64,000 nt of DNA from Lytechinus pictus (taxonomy: Eukaryota > Echinodermata > Echinoidea > Temnopleuroida > Toxopneustidae), in the NCBI RefSeq assembly GCF_037042905.1, contig NC_087252.1, positions 7,501 through 71,500 of the forward strand, written 5' to 3'. The notes under the pieces were generated by a model. The model saw nothing but the letters and a program-made list of their open reading frames with translations, searched no databases and was not told where the DNA came from. Below are positions 58,601-64,000 of this stretch, piece after piece (position 1 is the stretch's first letter; every line of letters begins with the position of its first letter). A program made the position numbers and the translations under genes.

Positions 58601-61358
58601 GATCATTGGTGGAGGTTTACTACCACCAACCTCTCTGTTGCCCCCCCCCCCCCCCCACACACAGAACTACCCTGGTGCCGATCCTGTCTGTACTGTACCT
58701 TATTGTCAAGTCCTGCTACCTTTGATAAGATCATTGGTGGAGGTTTACTACCACCAACCTCTCTGTTGCCCCCCCCCCACACACAGAACTACCCTGGTGC
58801 CGATCCTGTCTGTACTGTACCTTATTGTCAAGTCCTGCTACCTTTCATAAGATCAATGGAGGTTTACTACCACCAACCTCTCTGTTGCCCCCCCCCCTAC
58901 ACACACACAGAACTACCCTGGTGCCGCACCTGTCTGTACTGTACCTCATTGTCAAGTCCTGCTACCTTTGATAAGATCACTGGTGGAGGTTTACGACCAC
59001 CAACCTCTCTGTTGCCCCCCCCCCCCACACAGAACTACCCTGGTGCCGCACCTGTCTGTACTGTACCTCATTGTCAAGTCCTGCTACCTTTGATAAGATC
59101 ACTGGTGGAGGTTTACGACCACCAACCTCTCTGTTGCCCCCCCCCCCCCACACAGAACTACCCTGGTGCCGCACCTGTCTGTACTGTACCTCATTGTCAA
59201 GTCGTGCTACCTTTGATAAGATCACTGGTGGAGGTTTACGACCACCAACCTCTCTGTTGCCCCCCCCCCCCCCACACAGAACTACCCTGGTGCCGCACCT
59301 GTCTGTACTGTACCTCATTGTCAAGTCCTGCTACCTTTGATAAGATCACTGGTGGAGGTTTACGACCACCAACCTCTCTGTTGCCCCCCCCCCCCACACA
59401 GAACTACCCTGGTGCCGCACCTGTCTGTACTGTACCTCATTGTCAAGTCGTGCTACCTTTGATAAGATCACTGGTGGAGGTTTACGACCACCAACCTCTC
59501 TGTTGCCCCCCCCCCCCCACACAGAACTACCCTGGTGCCGCACCTGTCTGTACTGTACCTCATTGTCAAGTCGTGCTACCTTTGATAAGATCACTGGTGG
59601 AGGTTTACGACCACCAACCTCTCTGTTGCCCCCCCCCCCCCCTACACACGCACAGAACTACCCTGGTGCCGATCCTGTCTGTACTGTACCTTATTGTCAA
59701 GTCCTGCTACCTTTGATAAGATCACTGGTGGAGGTTTACGACCACCAACCTCTCTGTTGCCCCCCCCCACACACAGAACTACCCTGGTGCCGCTCCTGTC
59801 TGTACTGTACCTTATTGTCAAGTCCTGTTACCTTTGATAAGATCAATGGAGGTTTACTACCACCAACCTCTCTGTTGCCCCCCCCCCCCCAACACACAGA
59901 ACTACCCTGGTGCCGCTCCTGTCTGTACTGTACCTTATTGTCAAGTCCTGCTACCTTTGATAAGATCATTGGTGGAGGTTTACGACCACCAACCTCTCTG
60001 TTGCCCCCCCCCCCCCACACACAGAACTACCCTGGTGCCGCACCTGTCTGTACTGTACCTCATTGTCAAGTCGTGCTACCTTTGATAAGATCACTGGTGG
60101 AGGTTTACGACCACCAACCTCTCTGTTGCCCCCCCCCCCCACACACAGAACTACCCTGGTGCCGCACCTGTCTGTACTGTACCTCATTGTCAAGTCCTGC
60201 TACCTTTGATAAGATCACTGGTGGAGGTTTACGACCACCAACCTCTCTGTTGCCCCCCCCCCCCACACACAGAACTACCCTGGTGCCGCTCCTGTCTGTA
60301 CTGTACCTTATTGTCAAGTCCTGCTACCTTTCATAAGATCAATGGAGGTTTACTACCACCAACCTCTCTGTTGCCCCCCCCCCCCCCACACACAGAACTA
60401 CCCTGGTGCCGCACCTGTCTGTACTGTACCTTATTGTCAAGTCCTGCTACCTTTCATAAGATCAATGGAGGTTTACTACCACCAACCTCTCTGTTGCCCC
60501 CCCCCCCCCCCACACACAGAACTACCCTGGTGCCGCACCTGTCTGTACTGTACCTTATTGTCAAGTCCTGCTACCTTTGATAAGATCATTGGTGGAGGTT
60601 TACGACCACCAACCTCTCTGTTGCCCCCCCCCCCCCACACACAGAACTACCCTGGTGCTGCTCCTGTCTGTACTGTACCTTATTGTCAAGTCCTGCTACC
60701 TTTGATAAGATCACTGGTGGAGGTTTACGACCACCAACCTCTCTGTTGCCCCCCCCCCCCCCCACACACAGAACTACCCTGGTGCCGCACCTGTCTGTAC
60801 TGTACCTCATTGTCAAGTTGTGCTACCTTTGATAAGATCACTGGTGGAGGTTTACGACCACCAACCTCTCTGTTGCCCCCCCCCCCCCCACACAGAACTA
60901 CCCTGGTGCTGCTCCTGTCTGTACTGTACCTTATTGTCAAGTCCTGCTACCTTTGATAAGATCATTGGTGGAGGTTTACGACCACCAACCTCTCTGTTGC
61001 CCCCCCCCCCACACACAGAACTACCCTGGTGCTGCTCCTGTCTGTACTGTACCTCATTGTCAAGTCCTGCTACCTTTGATAAGATCATTGGAGGAGGTTT
61101 ACTACCACCAACCTCTCCGTTGCCCCCCCCCCCCACACACACAGAACTACCCTGGTGCCGCACCTGTCTGTACTGTACCTTATTGTCAAGTCCTGCTACC
61201 TTTGATAAGATCATTGGTGGAGGTTTACGACCACCACCACCACCCCCTTCACTGTTTCCTCTCTCACGTGGAGGTTTCTTTCTGCGTCTCCGCCCACTGC
61301 CTGGCACTCCAGCATTGGCCCCGCCCCCTCCACGCCCTCCTGTTCCTGGGGAATCCAT
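40563..61358 (-). CDS. SMG9: SMG9, subunit of the SMG1 kinase complex (NMD), ten coding exons, complete
   Basis: SMG9 forms a G-domain heterodimer with SMG8 that binds and restrains SMG1, the kinase that phosphorylates UPF1 in nonsense-mediated mRNA decay. Ten exons join in phase to 1530 nt, 509 residues (human: 520). Residues 1-155 are low-complexity and Gly/Pro/Ser-rich (GRRRRKKPPRERG, RKPPPMILSK). The G-like domain follows: PIKLIDNAFQWVD, YLLEQTDFLVIGVLG, a Walker A-like GVQGCGKS (201-208), LLDTQP (258-262), PPEYSSAENYAEMQ, and SLYIAAFLLTVCHVVMVVED at 295-314. The C-terminus holds FVQNKASRECF, GYVGHPKPERL and EKNW-YQYASRTWE. Every donor is GT and every acceptor AG. Exon 1 ends inside a large array of duplicated donors, and exon 7 is partly triplicated. 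Start chosen at MDSPGTGG because an in-frame stop lies just upstream. Confidence 0.95.
40885..41032. mobile_element. Short foldback element, copy 2 of 3
   Basis: 'AAGCGGTTCATAAGAGTGAC' and the right arm 'AGTCGCTCTTAACTTACAAA' are complementary in part. Same family as 11728-11880. In SMG9 intron 9. Confidence 0.65.
42313..42460 (-). CDS. SMG9: SMG9 coding exon 9
   Basis: 148 nt. Encodes SKTSAVDIVADPGYVGHPKP, then ERLVTAFRNQMYAASRPLLT and HSSLNEKN plus a split Trp. Acceptor TGTATTGAAG is pyrimidine-poor but the only one in phase. Donor TG|GTGAGT. Confidence 0.93.
42995..43375. mobile_element. Foldback element made of a short periodic 'TGGTCTA' motif
   Basis: The left arm (43030-43170) is a string of TTTGGTCTA / TTCGTCCA / TAGTCTAA words roughly every 14-20 bp; the right arm (43215-43370) is its inverted complement (GGTAGACCATGTGGTGAGTA, GACGAGTTGGC). 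No coding capacity. In SMG9 intron 9. Confidence 0.75.
43524..44126. mobile_element. Foldback MITE-like element, family B, copy 2
   Basis: TTAAAGGGGAATCCAACCC and GGATTCTCCTTTAA are inverted ends. The inside contains paired arms around 'AGATTACTAACA/ATTGGTAATCACT' type sequence. Related to 20781-21372. Confidence 0.75.
44127..45810. other. SMG9 intron 8, unidentified part
   Basis: I see no exon and no element ends. At 45770-45812 a 'TTTCCTGTAATAAAAAAAAA' stretch looks like a polyadenylated 3' end on the plus strand, so part of this could be a retroposed copy. Confidence 0.35.
45812..46020 (-). mobile_element. LINE 3' tail fragment
   Basis: On the minus strand 'ACAAGCTTTGCTTTTTAGTA' is followed by a tail ending in (AAAT)n. 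The same block is in the 3' UTR of the LINE at 57860-58015. Confidence 0.65.
46215..46455. mobile_element. Head-to-head pair of tRNA-derived SINE heads
   Basis: A minus-strand head (46300-46225) has the B-box GGTTCGAATCC; a plus-strand head starts at about 46303 with A-box-like TGGCTCAGTGG and B-box GGTTCAAATCC and runs on into a SINE body with 'GGCAAGGCGTTGATCTACAT'. No CCA or mature tRNA fold is claimed. Confidence 0.75.
46513..46632 (-). CDS. SMG9: SMG9 coding exon 8
   Basis: 120 nt. Encodes CSSLARSSVMPCLSSKTLPL then DLNLFLLPRLDSNKNRDEK. The block LDLNLFLLPRLDS aligns with the family's VNLFLVPFMDS. Donor G|GTAAGT. Confidence 0.93.
46727..47050 (+). repeat. Dispersed repeat copy 3
   Basis: 'CCAGTTATGGTAACGATCTC', 'CACTGTCCCATATATG' and 'CCCAGATCTAGATG' match 10875-11240. 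Confidence 0.7.
47290..47367 (-). repeat. Duplicated 3' part of SMG9 exon 7 with donor, copy 3
   Basis: Matches exon 7 from its TTTTCAACCCATCACTG to the donor with a few changes (for example TATATTTG for TGTATTTG). It lacks the upstream half and the acceptor of exon 7; the sequence before it reads ATATTTAGAATG. Confidence 0.9.
47489..47566 (-). repeat. Duplicated 3' part of SMG9 exon 7 with donor, copy 2
   Basis: Nearly identical to 47701-47778 including the GTATGATATT donor, and separated from it and from copy 3 by (ATCT/ATCC)n intron sequence. The step is about 200-212 bp. Confidence 0.92.
47701..47808 (-). CDS. SMG9: SMG9 coding exon 7
   Basis: 108 nt. Encodes FVQNKASRECFQPITVNAMQ then QAIHSLMMTSKLKYT. 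Acceptor CTTTCTCAG, donor G|GTATGATATT. Its last ~78 nt plus donor are repeated twice further into the intron. Confidence 0.95.
48190..48310 (-). mobile_element. Possible LINE 3' tail fragment
   Basis: (ATTT)n followed by 'TTACAAGAGGGCCCTGGGAT'; on the minus strand this looks like a LINE tail ending in (AAAT)n. Short, so uncertain. Confidence 0.4.
48526..48718 (-). CDS. SMG9: SMG9 coding exon 6
   Basis: 193 nt. Encodes SLYIAAFLLTVCHVVMVVED, WFSDINIIEFIKRAEMLKPA and a Pro/Asn/Asp-rich loop ending DPEDFVPNI. Acceptor CTCTATTCAG, donor G|GTATGA. Confidence 0.95.
48785..48975 (-). mobile_element. SINE body fragment, minus strand
   Basis: The complement contains 'AAGAAATTTATCCACA', 'GTGCTGCACTTAACCCAGGT' and the (TTATTATTATT) end, as in the SINE at 49463-49740. 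Confidence 0.7.
49167..49460. mobile_element. Partial relative of the 51621-51950 element
   Basis: Begins AGGCCTGCCAACATTTGAAA and shares 'CTAATCGC', 'GCTCGATATCAGGTGTCTCC' and 'ACACCACCACACAAATACA' with 51621-51950. The right end is lost at the SINE. Confidence 0.65.
49463..49740 (+). mobile_element. Full-length tRNA-derived SINE
   Basis: tRNA-like head with A-box TGGTCTAGTGG and B-box GGTTCAATTCC, then a body with 'TGTGCTGCACTCAACCCAGG' and 'AGGAAGTAATTCCTCAAAAA', ending near a short AT-rich tail. Partial relatives at 32808 and 48785. In SMG9 intron 5. Confidence 0.85.
49762..50895. repeat. Minisatellite of ~160 bp units with TGACCTTTGACCTT
   Basis: About six units each with 'GACCTGAAAATGACCTTTGA', 'CATGTGACCTCCGACTGCAG', 'CATCTACCATCCAAGTTTGG' and 'GGTGTCATAAGAGAGTCTTG'. 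The right flank ends with GACGGACGGACG-like sequence and 'AGGTGAAGG..AAGAC' type end sequence (CACCTCTGGTGGGCGAGACA on the plus strand). It resembles the element at 8743-9662 in layout but the unit is different. Confidence 0.85.
50953..51163 (-). CDS. SMG9: SMG9 coding exon 5
   Basis: 211 nt. Encodes SFIFKPQTSSNGEQ, MFISEERIILLDTQPILSSS and IPPEYSSAENYAEMQ. Acceptor TTTTCTCAG, donor CAG|GTAGGC. Confidence 0.96.
51621..51950. mobile_element. Short inverted-repeat element, GGCCTGCCAA ends
   Basis: GGCCTGCCAA at 51621 and TTGGCAGGCC ending at 51950 form perfect 10 bp inverted ends. No target duplication is obvious. In SMG9 intron 4. Confidence 0.7.
52097..52209 (-). CDS. SMG9: SMG9 coding exon 4 (Walker A-like)
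   Basis: 113 nt. Encodes YLLEQTDFLVIGVLGVQGCG then KSTLMSLLAGNKHTDPH. The GxxxxGKS nucleotide-binding loop is intact. Donor AG|GTAAGA. Confidence 0.96.
52376..52862. repeat. (ATC)n microsatellite, ~490 bp
   Basis: Long run of CAT/ATC triplets with scattered CAC, CGC and TAT changes; all three frames on each strand are open, which explains the His-, Met/Val- and Asp-rich frames. Confidence 0.97.
52863..54476 (-). mobile_element. 5'-truncated LINE set within (ATC)n microsatellite
   Basis: Minus-strand LINE in SMG9 intron 3, bounded on its 3' side by the (ATC)n block 52376-52862 and on its 5' side by a shorter ATC-rich block 54477-54550. Contains RT, a middle domain and a C-terminal zinc-knuckle-like end, broken by frameshifts. 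Confidence 0.85.
52891..53876 (-). pseudogene. LINE ORF2 C-terminal region, frame-shifted
   Basis: Fragments in different frames: SRAMLNRLDKAQIHLFKRIL followed by LPTTSADEAVYL (53876-53520), and CMSACEDVEHLVATCPAL (53230-53180), a C-x3-C-x4-H-x4-C zinc-knuckle-like motif typical of LINE C-termini. Confidence 0.75.
53895..54479 (-). pseudogene. LINE reverse transcriptase, partial (second family)
   Basis: Starts inside the palm: KAFDRVWQDGLLSKI, then VLQGVRQGGVLSPMLFTLYI, catalytic FADDIALLSNEP, and SSHKHLGI. The first part of the RT and any endonuclease are missing. Sequence differs clearly from the LINE at 26 kb (FADD with I, VRQGGVLSP), so it is another clade. Confidence 0.85.
54477..54556. 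repeat. ATC/CCT-rich microsatellite on the 5' side of the LINE
   Basis: CACCACCACCATCATC.. then CATCATCATCACC.. and TCCTCCTCC. It is continuous in type with 52376-52862 across the LINE. Confidence 0.85.
54557..54705. mobile_element. Short foldback element, copy 3 of 3
   Basis: 'TCATAAAGCTCTTTATAAGT' and 'AACTTACAAACAGCTTTATT' are inverted ends. Same family as 11728-11880. Confidence 0.65.
54856..54950 (-). CDS. SMG9: SMG9 coding exon 3
   Basis: 95 nt. Encodes PIHKRLASPTMMSQPIKLID then NAFQWVDVGSE, aligning with the conserved entry to the G domain. Acceptor TTTAAATAG, donor GAG|GTAAGA. Confidence 0.93.
54960..55800. other. SMG9 intron 2, nothing recognised
   Basis: A diverged duplicate of ~65 bp lies at 54944-55110 (TATGAATCGGAACTATTTAA / TATGGATTGAAACTATTTAG / TATAGATTGGAACTATTATC), the first part of which overlaps the start of exon 3. 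Otherwise AT-rich DNA without a feature. Confidence 0.5.
55822..56125 (-). CDS. SMG9: SMG9 coding exon 2
   Basis: 304 nt from acceptor CAAAATGCAG to G|GTGAGT. Encodes DIDKASGSERSSRPSRAASP through GGQMPGISIE, a disordered Ser/Pro/Thr-rich linker. Phase 0 in, 1 out. Confidence 0.88.
56126..56955. other. SMG9 intron 1, proximal part, nothing recognised
   Basis: AT-rich intron sequence between the first donor array and exon 2. No exon or element seen. Confidence 0.5.
56960..57115 (-). repeat. Terminal unit of the SMG9 donor array, separated by a LINE
   Basis: Carries the same exon-end sequence (GHKPPPMILSK), donor AAG|GTAGCA at 57038/57037, and intron start (GGACTTGACAATAAGGTACA) as the array at 58025-61240. 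A further poly-C run (56966-56981) marks the edge of the next, lost unit. Confidence 0.9.
57038..57121 (-). other. Candidate 84-nt cassette exon made from the terminal array unit
   Basis: A possible acceptor (TTATCAGTATCATTTCAG, minus strand) ends at 57122. From 57121 to the donor at 57038 there are 28 open codons: VKLIGGGGNGEGGGGGSGH then KPPPMILSK. It is phase 0 on both sides, like the junction between exons 1 and 2, so it could be included without shifting the SMG9 frame. The acceptor seems to be antisense LINE sequence. Confidence 0.45.
57110..58024 (+). mobile_element. 5'-truncated LINE inserted in the SMG9 donor array
   Basis: Plus strand. Coding remnant: PEMILITIYNSIVLPYLTYC, a stop, then YLDKLRVLQKRAIRLITNS, YNTRQRDLIR and, after a frameshift, KEWNNLPVDIT. 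The 3' UTR has CACAAGCTTTGCTTTTAAAG and ends TTGAATAAATAAACTTGAAA. It sits exactly between a unit's poly-C run and its (CA)n, splitting the array. Confidence 0.85.
58025..61240 (-). repeat. SMG9 exon-end/5' splice-site minisatellite, about 26 units of ~123 bp
   Basis: The word GAACTACCCTGGTG marks units starting near 58040, 58162, 58285, 58409, 58536, 58664, 58785, 58909, 59031, 59154, 59278, 59400, 59523, 59655, 59776, 59899, 60023, 60147, 60270, 60395, 60518, 60642, 60769, 60894, 61017 and 61143. In gene orientation each unit is: G run (about 9-17), NREVGGRKPPPMILSK coding sequence, donor AAG|GTAGCA, then intron sequence GGACTTGACAATAAGGTACA to GTTCTGTGTGTG. The unit nearest the gene start merges into SMG9 exon 1. 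Variants: M/V in MILSK, S/M in LSK, and a 3-bp deletion giving KPPLILSK. Confidence 0.97.
61200..61358 (-). CDS. SMG9: SMG9 coding exon 1
   Basis: 53 codons from ATG 61358 (MDSPGTGGRGGGG) to GGGGGGRKPPPMILSK, donor AAG|GTAGCA, phase 0. The non-coding part of the exon extends to an acceptor TTTTTAATAG at 61419-61420. Which of the duplicated donors is used cannot be told from sequence; the first is chosen because it gives the shortest, family-like protein. Confidence 0.85.
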
Positions 61359-61418
61359 TCCTCTGTTAATCAACTGGGATATTCTTCAGTTCTCCGTCTC
61401 CTCTTGTTCTCTGTCAAT
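61359..61418 (-). promoter_or_regulatory. SMG9 5' UTR part of exon 1
   Basis: From acceptor CCTTTTTAATAG to the start codon. It contains stops in all frames relative to the ATG frame, supporting MDSPGTGG as the start. Confidence 0.6.
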
Positions 61419-62200
61419 CTATTAAAAAGGAAAGACATTAAGTAGTAATTTGCTTGCAGATGTTGATAATAAATTCGTGTTTGATAACTTATTTTATTTT
61501 GTCTTATAAGCTGCATGTTCCATGGCACTTTCCAATAATAATATGCTCGCGTTCGTATCGTGACGCTCATCAAGTTCTATCGATGCGCTGCCGATCGACA
61601 GCTCTACTCACGGTAAACCTCGCGCATGGGTACCTTGAGAACTAGCCATCGACGATCACCCACAATACACCACACCTCATCATTCGATCGAAGGAGTGGA
61701 CGAGATTGAAATTCGGCAAATCAGACCCATATTTCCGTTAGAAAATACATCAATTGTTAATACAAAACTATGTTATATGATATTTTAGAGATAATTTGGT
61801 AAAAGTTGGATTTTTCGCCTTGTTTTTGCAATCTTGTTCTATGTATTGCTCTGTGAAATTGAATTGCGGAAGTCTTACGGTACGAATTTGTTTTAGAACG
61901 CAGTAATATGTGCGTCCGGAATCATAATAGTGTCCGGTGATACAATACGTGACTATAGGATGGGGGATCGGGTGTCCGGACACTTTATATTTTTGAAGCC
62001 TTCTTTTTTGTCTTAAGATTACACTAAAAATCACTCTAGGCGACACCCCAATACTTACCCGTGCTAATAAACTGGGACTCCACTCACGCGCATTTGGGCC
62101 GCCCTAGCTTAGAACTAAGCTTTGTTTTACTAAAAAATAAATCTTGTAATGATTCAATAAATGTTACTTAATAAATTAGTACTGTTAAATCGGTACTCAC

Positions 62201-62290
62201 CGGTTCTTTTCTTGAATTTTCTGGCAATTTCCCACGCTTCTGGCTTCAATTCTGCGGCTGTTCCTGTCGCGGTAGACAGCTACATATGCA
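62201..62290 (-). promoter_or_regulatory. Candidate SMG9 non-coding first exon
   Basis: On the minus strand a leader-like sequence ends AAAAGAACCG|GTGAGTACC, a strong donor. It is the best upstream candidate to splice to 61418. Other donors near 62055 (GGTAAGTATT) and 61610 (CCGTGAGTAG) could be alternative first exons. Confidence 0.45.
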
Positions 62291-62589
62291 ACTTTATTTA
62301 TAAATAGAGCGCCCCTTACGATAGTTGTTAAGAACGCGGCCAAATTGTTAGGTTTTTTGCACTGTGTCCAAGGCGTTTTTATTTTGTTTGATTTTTTATT
62401 TTTAATAAATATTTTGTTAAATAGCGATTTTTACTTCAAATATTAAATTCATATCACAAAATATTTTTAATTGTAGAAATATATATAATATCATGCAATT
62501 ATTCATTCTATATATATTTTATAATAAAATTTATAATTGTTGCGGTCTTTAAAAAAGGATAGTCGATTGATCAGGTGATGACCACACGT

Positions 62590-62599
62590 ATCACGTGAT
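62590..62599. promoter_or_regulatory. Palindromic E-box ATCACGTGAT in a divergent promoter
   Basis: TCACGTGA is the USF/MITF/TFE-type E-box. It lies between the candidate SMG9 first exon (minus) and the plus-strand start at 62673, as expected for a shared promoter. Confidence 0.55.
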
Positions 62600-62672
62600 C
62601 TGAAAATCAGCTTCATACCGCTTTGATCGCACTCGACGGTGACCGGACTGACTGCCAAAAAAAGATCGAAAA

Positions 62673-62683
62673 ATGACTCAAAT
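62673..62683 (+). CDS. First coding exon of an unidentified divergent gene
   Basis: AAAA ATG ACT CAA AT|GTAAGT: a start codon in good context, 11 coding bases and a near-consensus donor, downstream of the E-box promoter. It encodes MTQ plus a split codon (Ile or Met). The rest of the gene is not recognisable to the right and probably lies outside the window. Confidence 0.5.
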
Positions 62684-62929
62684 GTAAGTTTCCCTTTATT
62701 TTATTAATATTAAATTCAAATCAGGAATAGGAATATATTTAATGGGCAATCTTTTAATAAATGATAAACAAACGAGGACAAAACTCATATTTTGGGAGTA
62801 ATATCATACTTGGGTGCAGGAAACAGTACGTTTAGAAGTTCTAACCCGTTTTTAACGCATTGTCGCCTATGAGGTCCATACATGTTAATGTTTGGACCTC
62901 ATTGGTCTAGGTCTAGGAGTGCTAAAAAT

Positions 62930-63095
62930 ATGAATTCAATAGTTGTAATCATCTTCTATTTTGTTCTCTATAATATTTTCTAAAATTTTTTACTAAAATT
63001 TGATGAAACTTCGCTTGTAATTTTTTCCAAACGACTTTCTAAAATTGATCGTCCGGACACACAACCTGTCCGGACACACAACAACTGGGTATAGG
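62930..63095 (+). repeat. Empty-site paralogue of the repeat at 22310-23020
   Basis: Continuous match on the opposite strand to both flanks of the 22428-22904 insertion. Ends with two 'GTCCGGACACACAAC' words. A related 'GTCCGGACACTTTATATTTT' piece is at 61971-62030. Confidence 0.75.
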
Positions 63096-63445
63096 CCTAA
63101 CCGTATACCACTTTGTCTTTTAAAATTAGTTTTCACGATTTCACAAACACAAAATTTAGGACACGGGACTGAAGCAATTTAATTACACTCCCGGTCTGTC
63201 TTCACCTCCCATAACAGACACGAGCTCGGCGAGTTTCTGACAATTTACTTATATTATAAACGTATATACCTTTTTCTTGTTTTAAAAATATATAAATACC
63301 GATACAGAATGACGATTTCTAGCATGAAACTTCCGAAACTTACAAGATAATTTTCTGCTATCGAATCGGCATTGCACTTAGCACCAACGTAGAGGGCACT
63401 CGACCAATTTTGAAGCAGCTCGCTCAGATCAGCTGCACCATTGAA

Positions 63446-63867
63446 GGAAGTTGTAAAAATAGCAGAAAAAAGGTTCGACAAAAATCCATTAAATATTAAG
63501 AAAGTTATCAGAATTTGTACTTTTGGATTTTTGATGTCATAAAAAAGCAGCTGCCCCATGTTATGTAATATAAAATTTATATATAGGTTCGTGATGACTT
63601 ATTTTCTTTTTAGGAGCGCGTGAGTGCGAAATGACTTGCTGAAGATGAAATAAAAACCTTTTCAATTTTCTGAGAAAATTACATTTCATTGATATTTTAC
63701 CATACGATATGTAGGAAAGCTGCCACATATGACATCACAAATCAAATAATTAGAATTATAAGGACTCTTTTTATTCTTTGATGGATTTTTCTTCAACCAA
63801 TATTTATTTTATTTTTTTTTTGCTATTTTTACAATTAACTTTTTGGCAGGTTAAAGTTCCCGTTTAA
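63446..63867. mobile_element. Foldback-type element fragment, family C, copy 2
   Basis: 'GTTGTAAAAATAGCAGAAAA' at the left and 'TTAAAGTTCCCGTTTAA' at the right; inner sequence 'TTTTCTGAGAAAATTACATT' as in 37237-37660. Confidence 0.6.
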
Positions 63868-63869
63868 CA

Positions 63870-64000
63870 GATCAGTGAGTGATTACTTCTTCTAAGACAG
63901 GTCTACTTTTATATTCTTTCTTCTTACATCCCCTATCCTTTTTCTTCTTCATCTTCTCCTTTTATCTTCATATTTTCAACTTTCTCTCTTTTTTCATCTC
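63870..64000. other. Pyrimidine-rich window edge
   Basis: CTT/TTC-rich sequence; no feature seen. Confidence 0.4.

Noticed and set aside
58469..60336. Long plus-strand open frames (415 and 298 codons) rich in PPTSLLPPPP and VLYLIVKSCYL
   Set aside because: They are the antisense of the SMG9 exon-end minisatellite; length comes from the repeat, not from a gene.
58025..61240. CRISPR-like array (regular repeats of ~123 bp)
   Set aside because: Units are contiguous minisatellite without unique spacers, in a eukaryotic intron.
61370..61573. Frame ending RLTENKRRRRTEEYPS just upstream of SMG9
   Set aside because: It resembles the basic stretch of SMG9 N-termini, but it stops before exon 1 joins and is in another frame; MDSPGTGG carries its own RRRRKK block.

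Overview
This is eukaryotic (metazoan) genomic DNA: introns obey GT-AG, intergenic DNA is AT-rich and packed with transposable elements, and telomere-type TTAGGG/CCCTAA repeats are present. The three genes that can be rebuilt exon by exon have a vertebrate-like gene content and sequence. The repeat style (long 'TGACCTTTGACCTT' minisatellites, hAT-like elements, short foldback elements, tRNA-headed SINEs) suggests an echinoderm, most likely a sea urchin. That assignment is inference; no database was searched.

Layout. 1-3260: tandem array of a ~400 bp unit. 4833-5217: interstitial telomere-type array. 5757-7222: hAT-like element with 8 bp target duplication. 7230-10090: low-complexity DNA and nested inverted-repeat elements. 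10641-23363 (minus): RPS25, four coding exons, with large introns full of DNA transposons. 24248-24780: second hAT-like element. 25500-28420: two LINE fragments. 30258-32398 (plus): MTERF4, two coding exons. 34600-40500: dispersed repeats. 40563-61358 (minus): SMG9, ten coding exons, 509 codons, complete. 62201 onward: probable SMG9 promoter, with a divergent plus-strand first exon at 62673 whose gene leaves the window.

The genes are housekeeping genes without an obvious common pathway: a 40S ribosomal protein, a mitochondrial ribosome assembly factor, and a subunit of the SMG1 kinase complex of nonsense-mediated decay (NMD). RPS25 and MTERF4 are divergent, and SMG9 is divergent from the unidentified gene at the right edge.

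The most unusual thing here is inside SMG9. The 3' end of its first coding exon, together with the 5' splice site and the start of the intron, has been amplified into an array of about 26 units of ~123 bp (58025-61240), plus one unit cut off by a LINE (56960-57115). Each unit carries an exon end (KPPPMILSK), a copy of the donor AAG|GTAGCA and a run of roughly 9-17 G. The LINE edge also gives the cut-off unit a possible 3' splice site, making an 84-nt phase-0/phase-0 candidate exon. In the same gene the 3' part of exon 7 and its donor are present three times. So one NMD factor holds two independent arrays of duplicated 5' splice sites.
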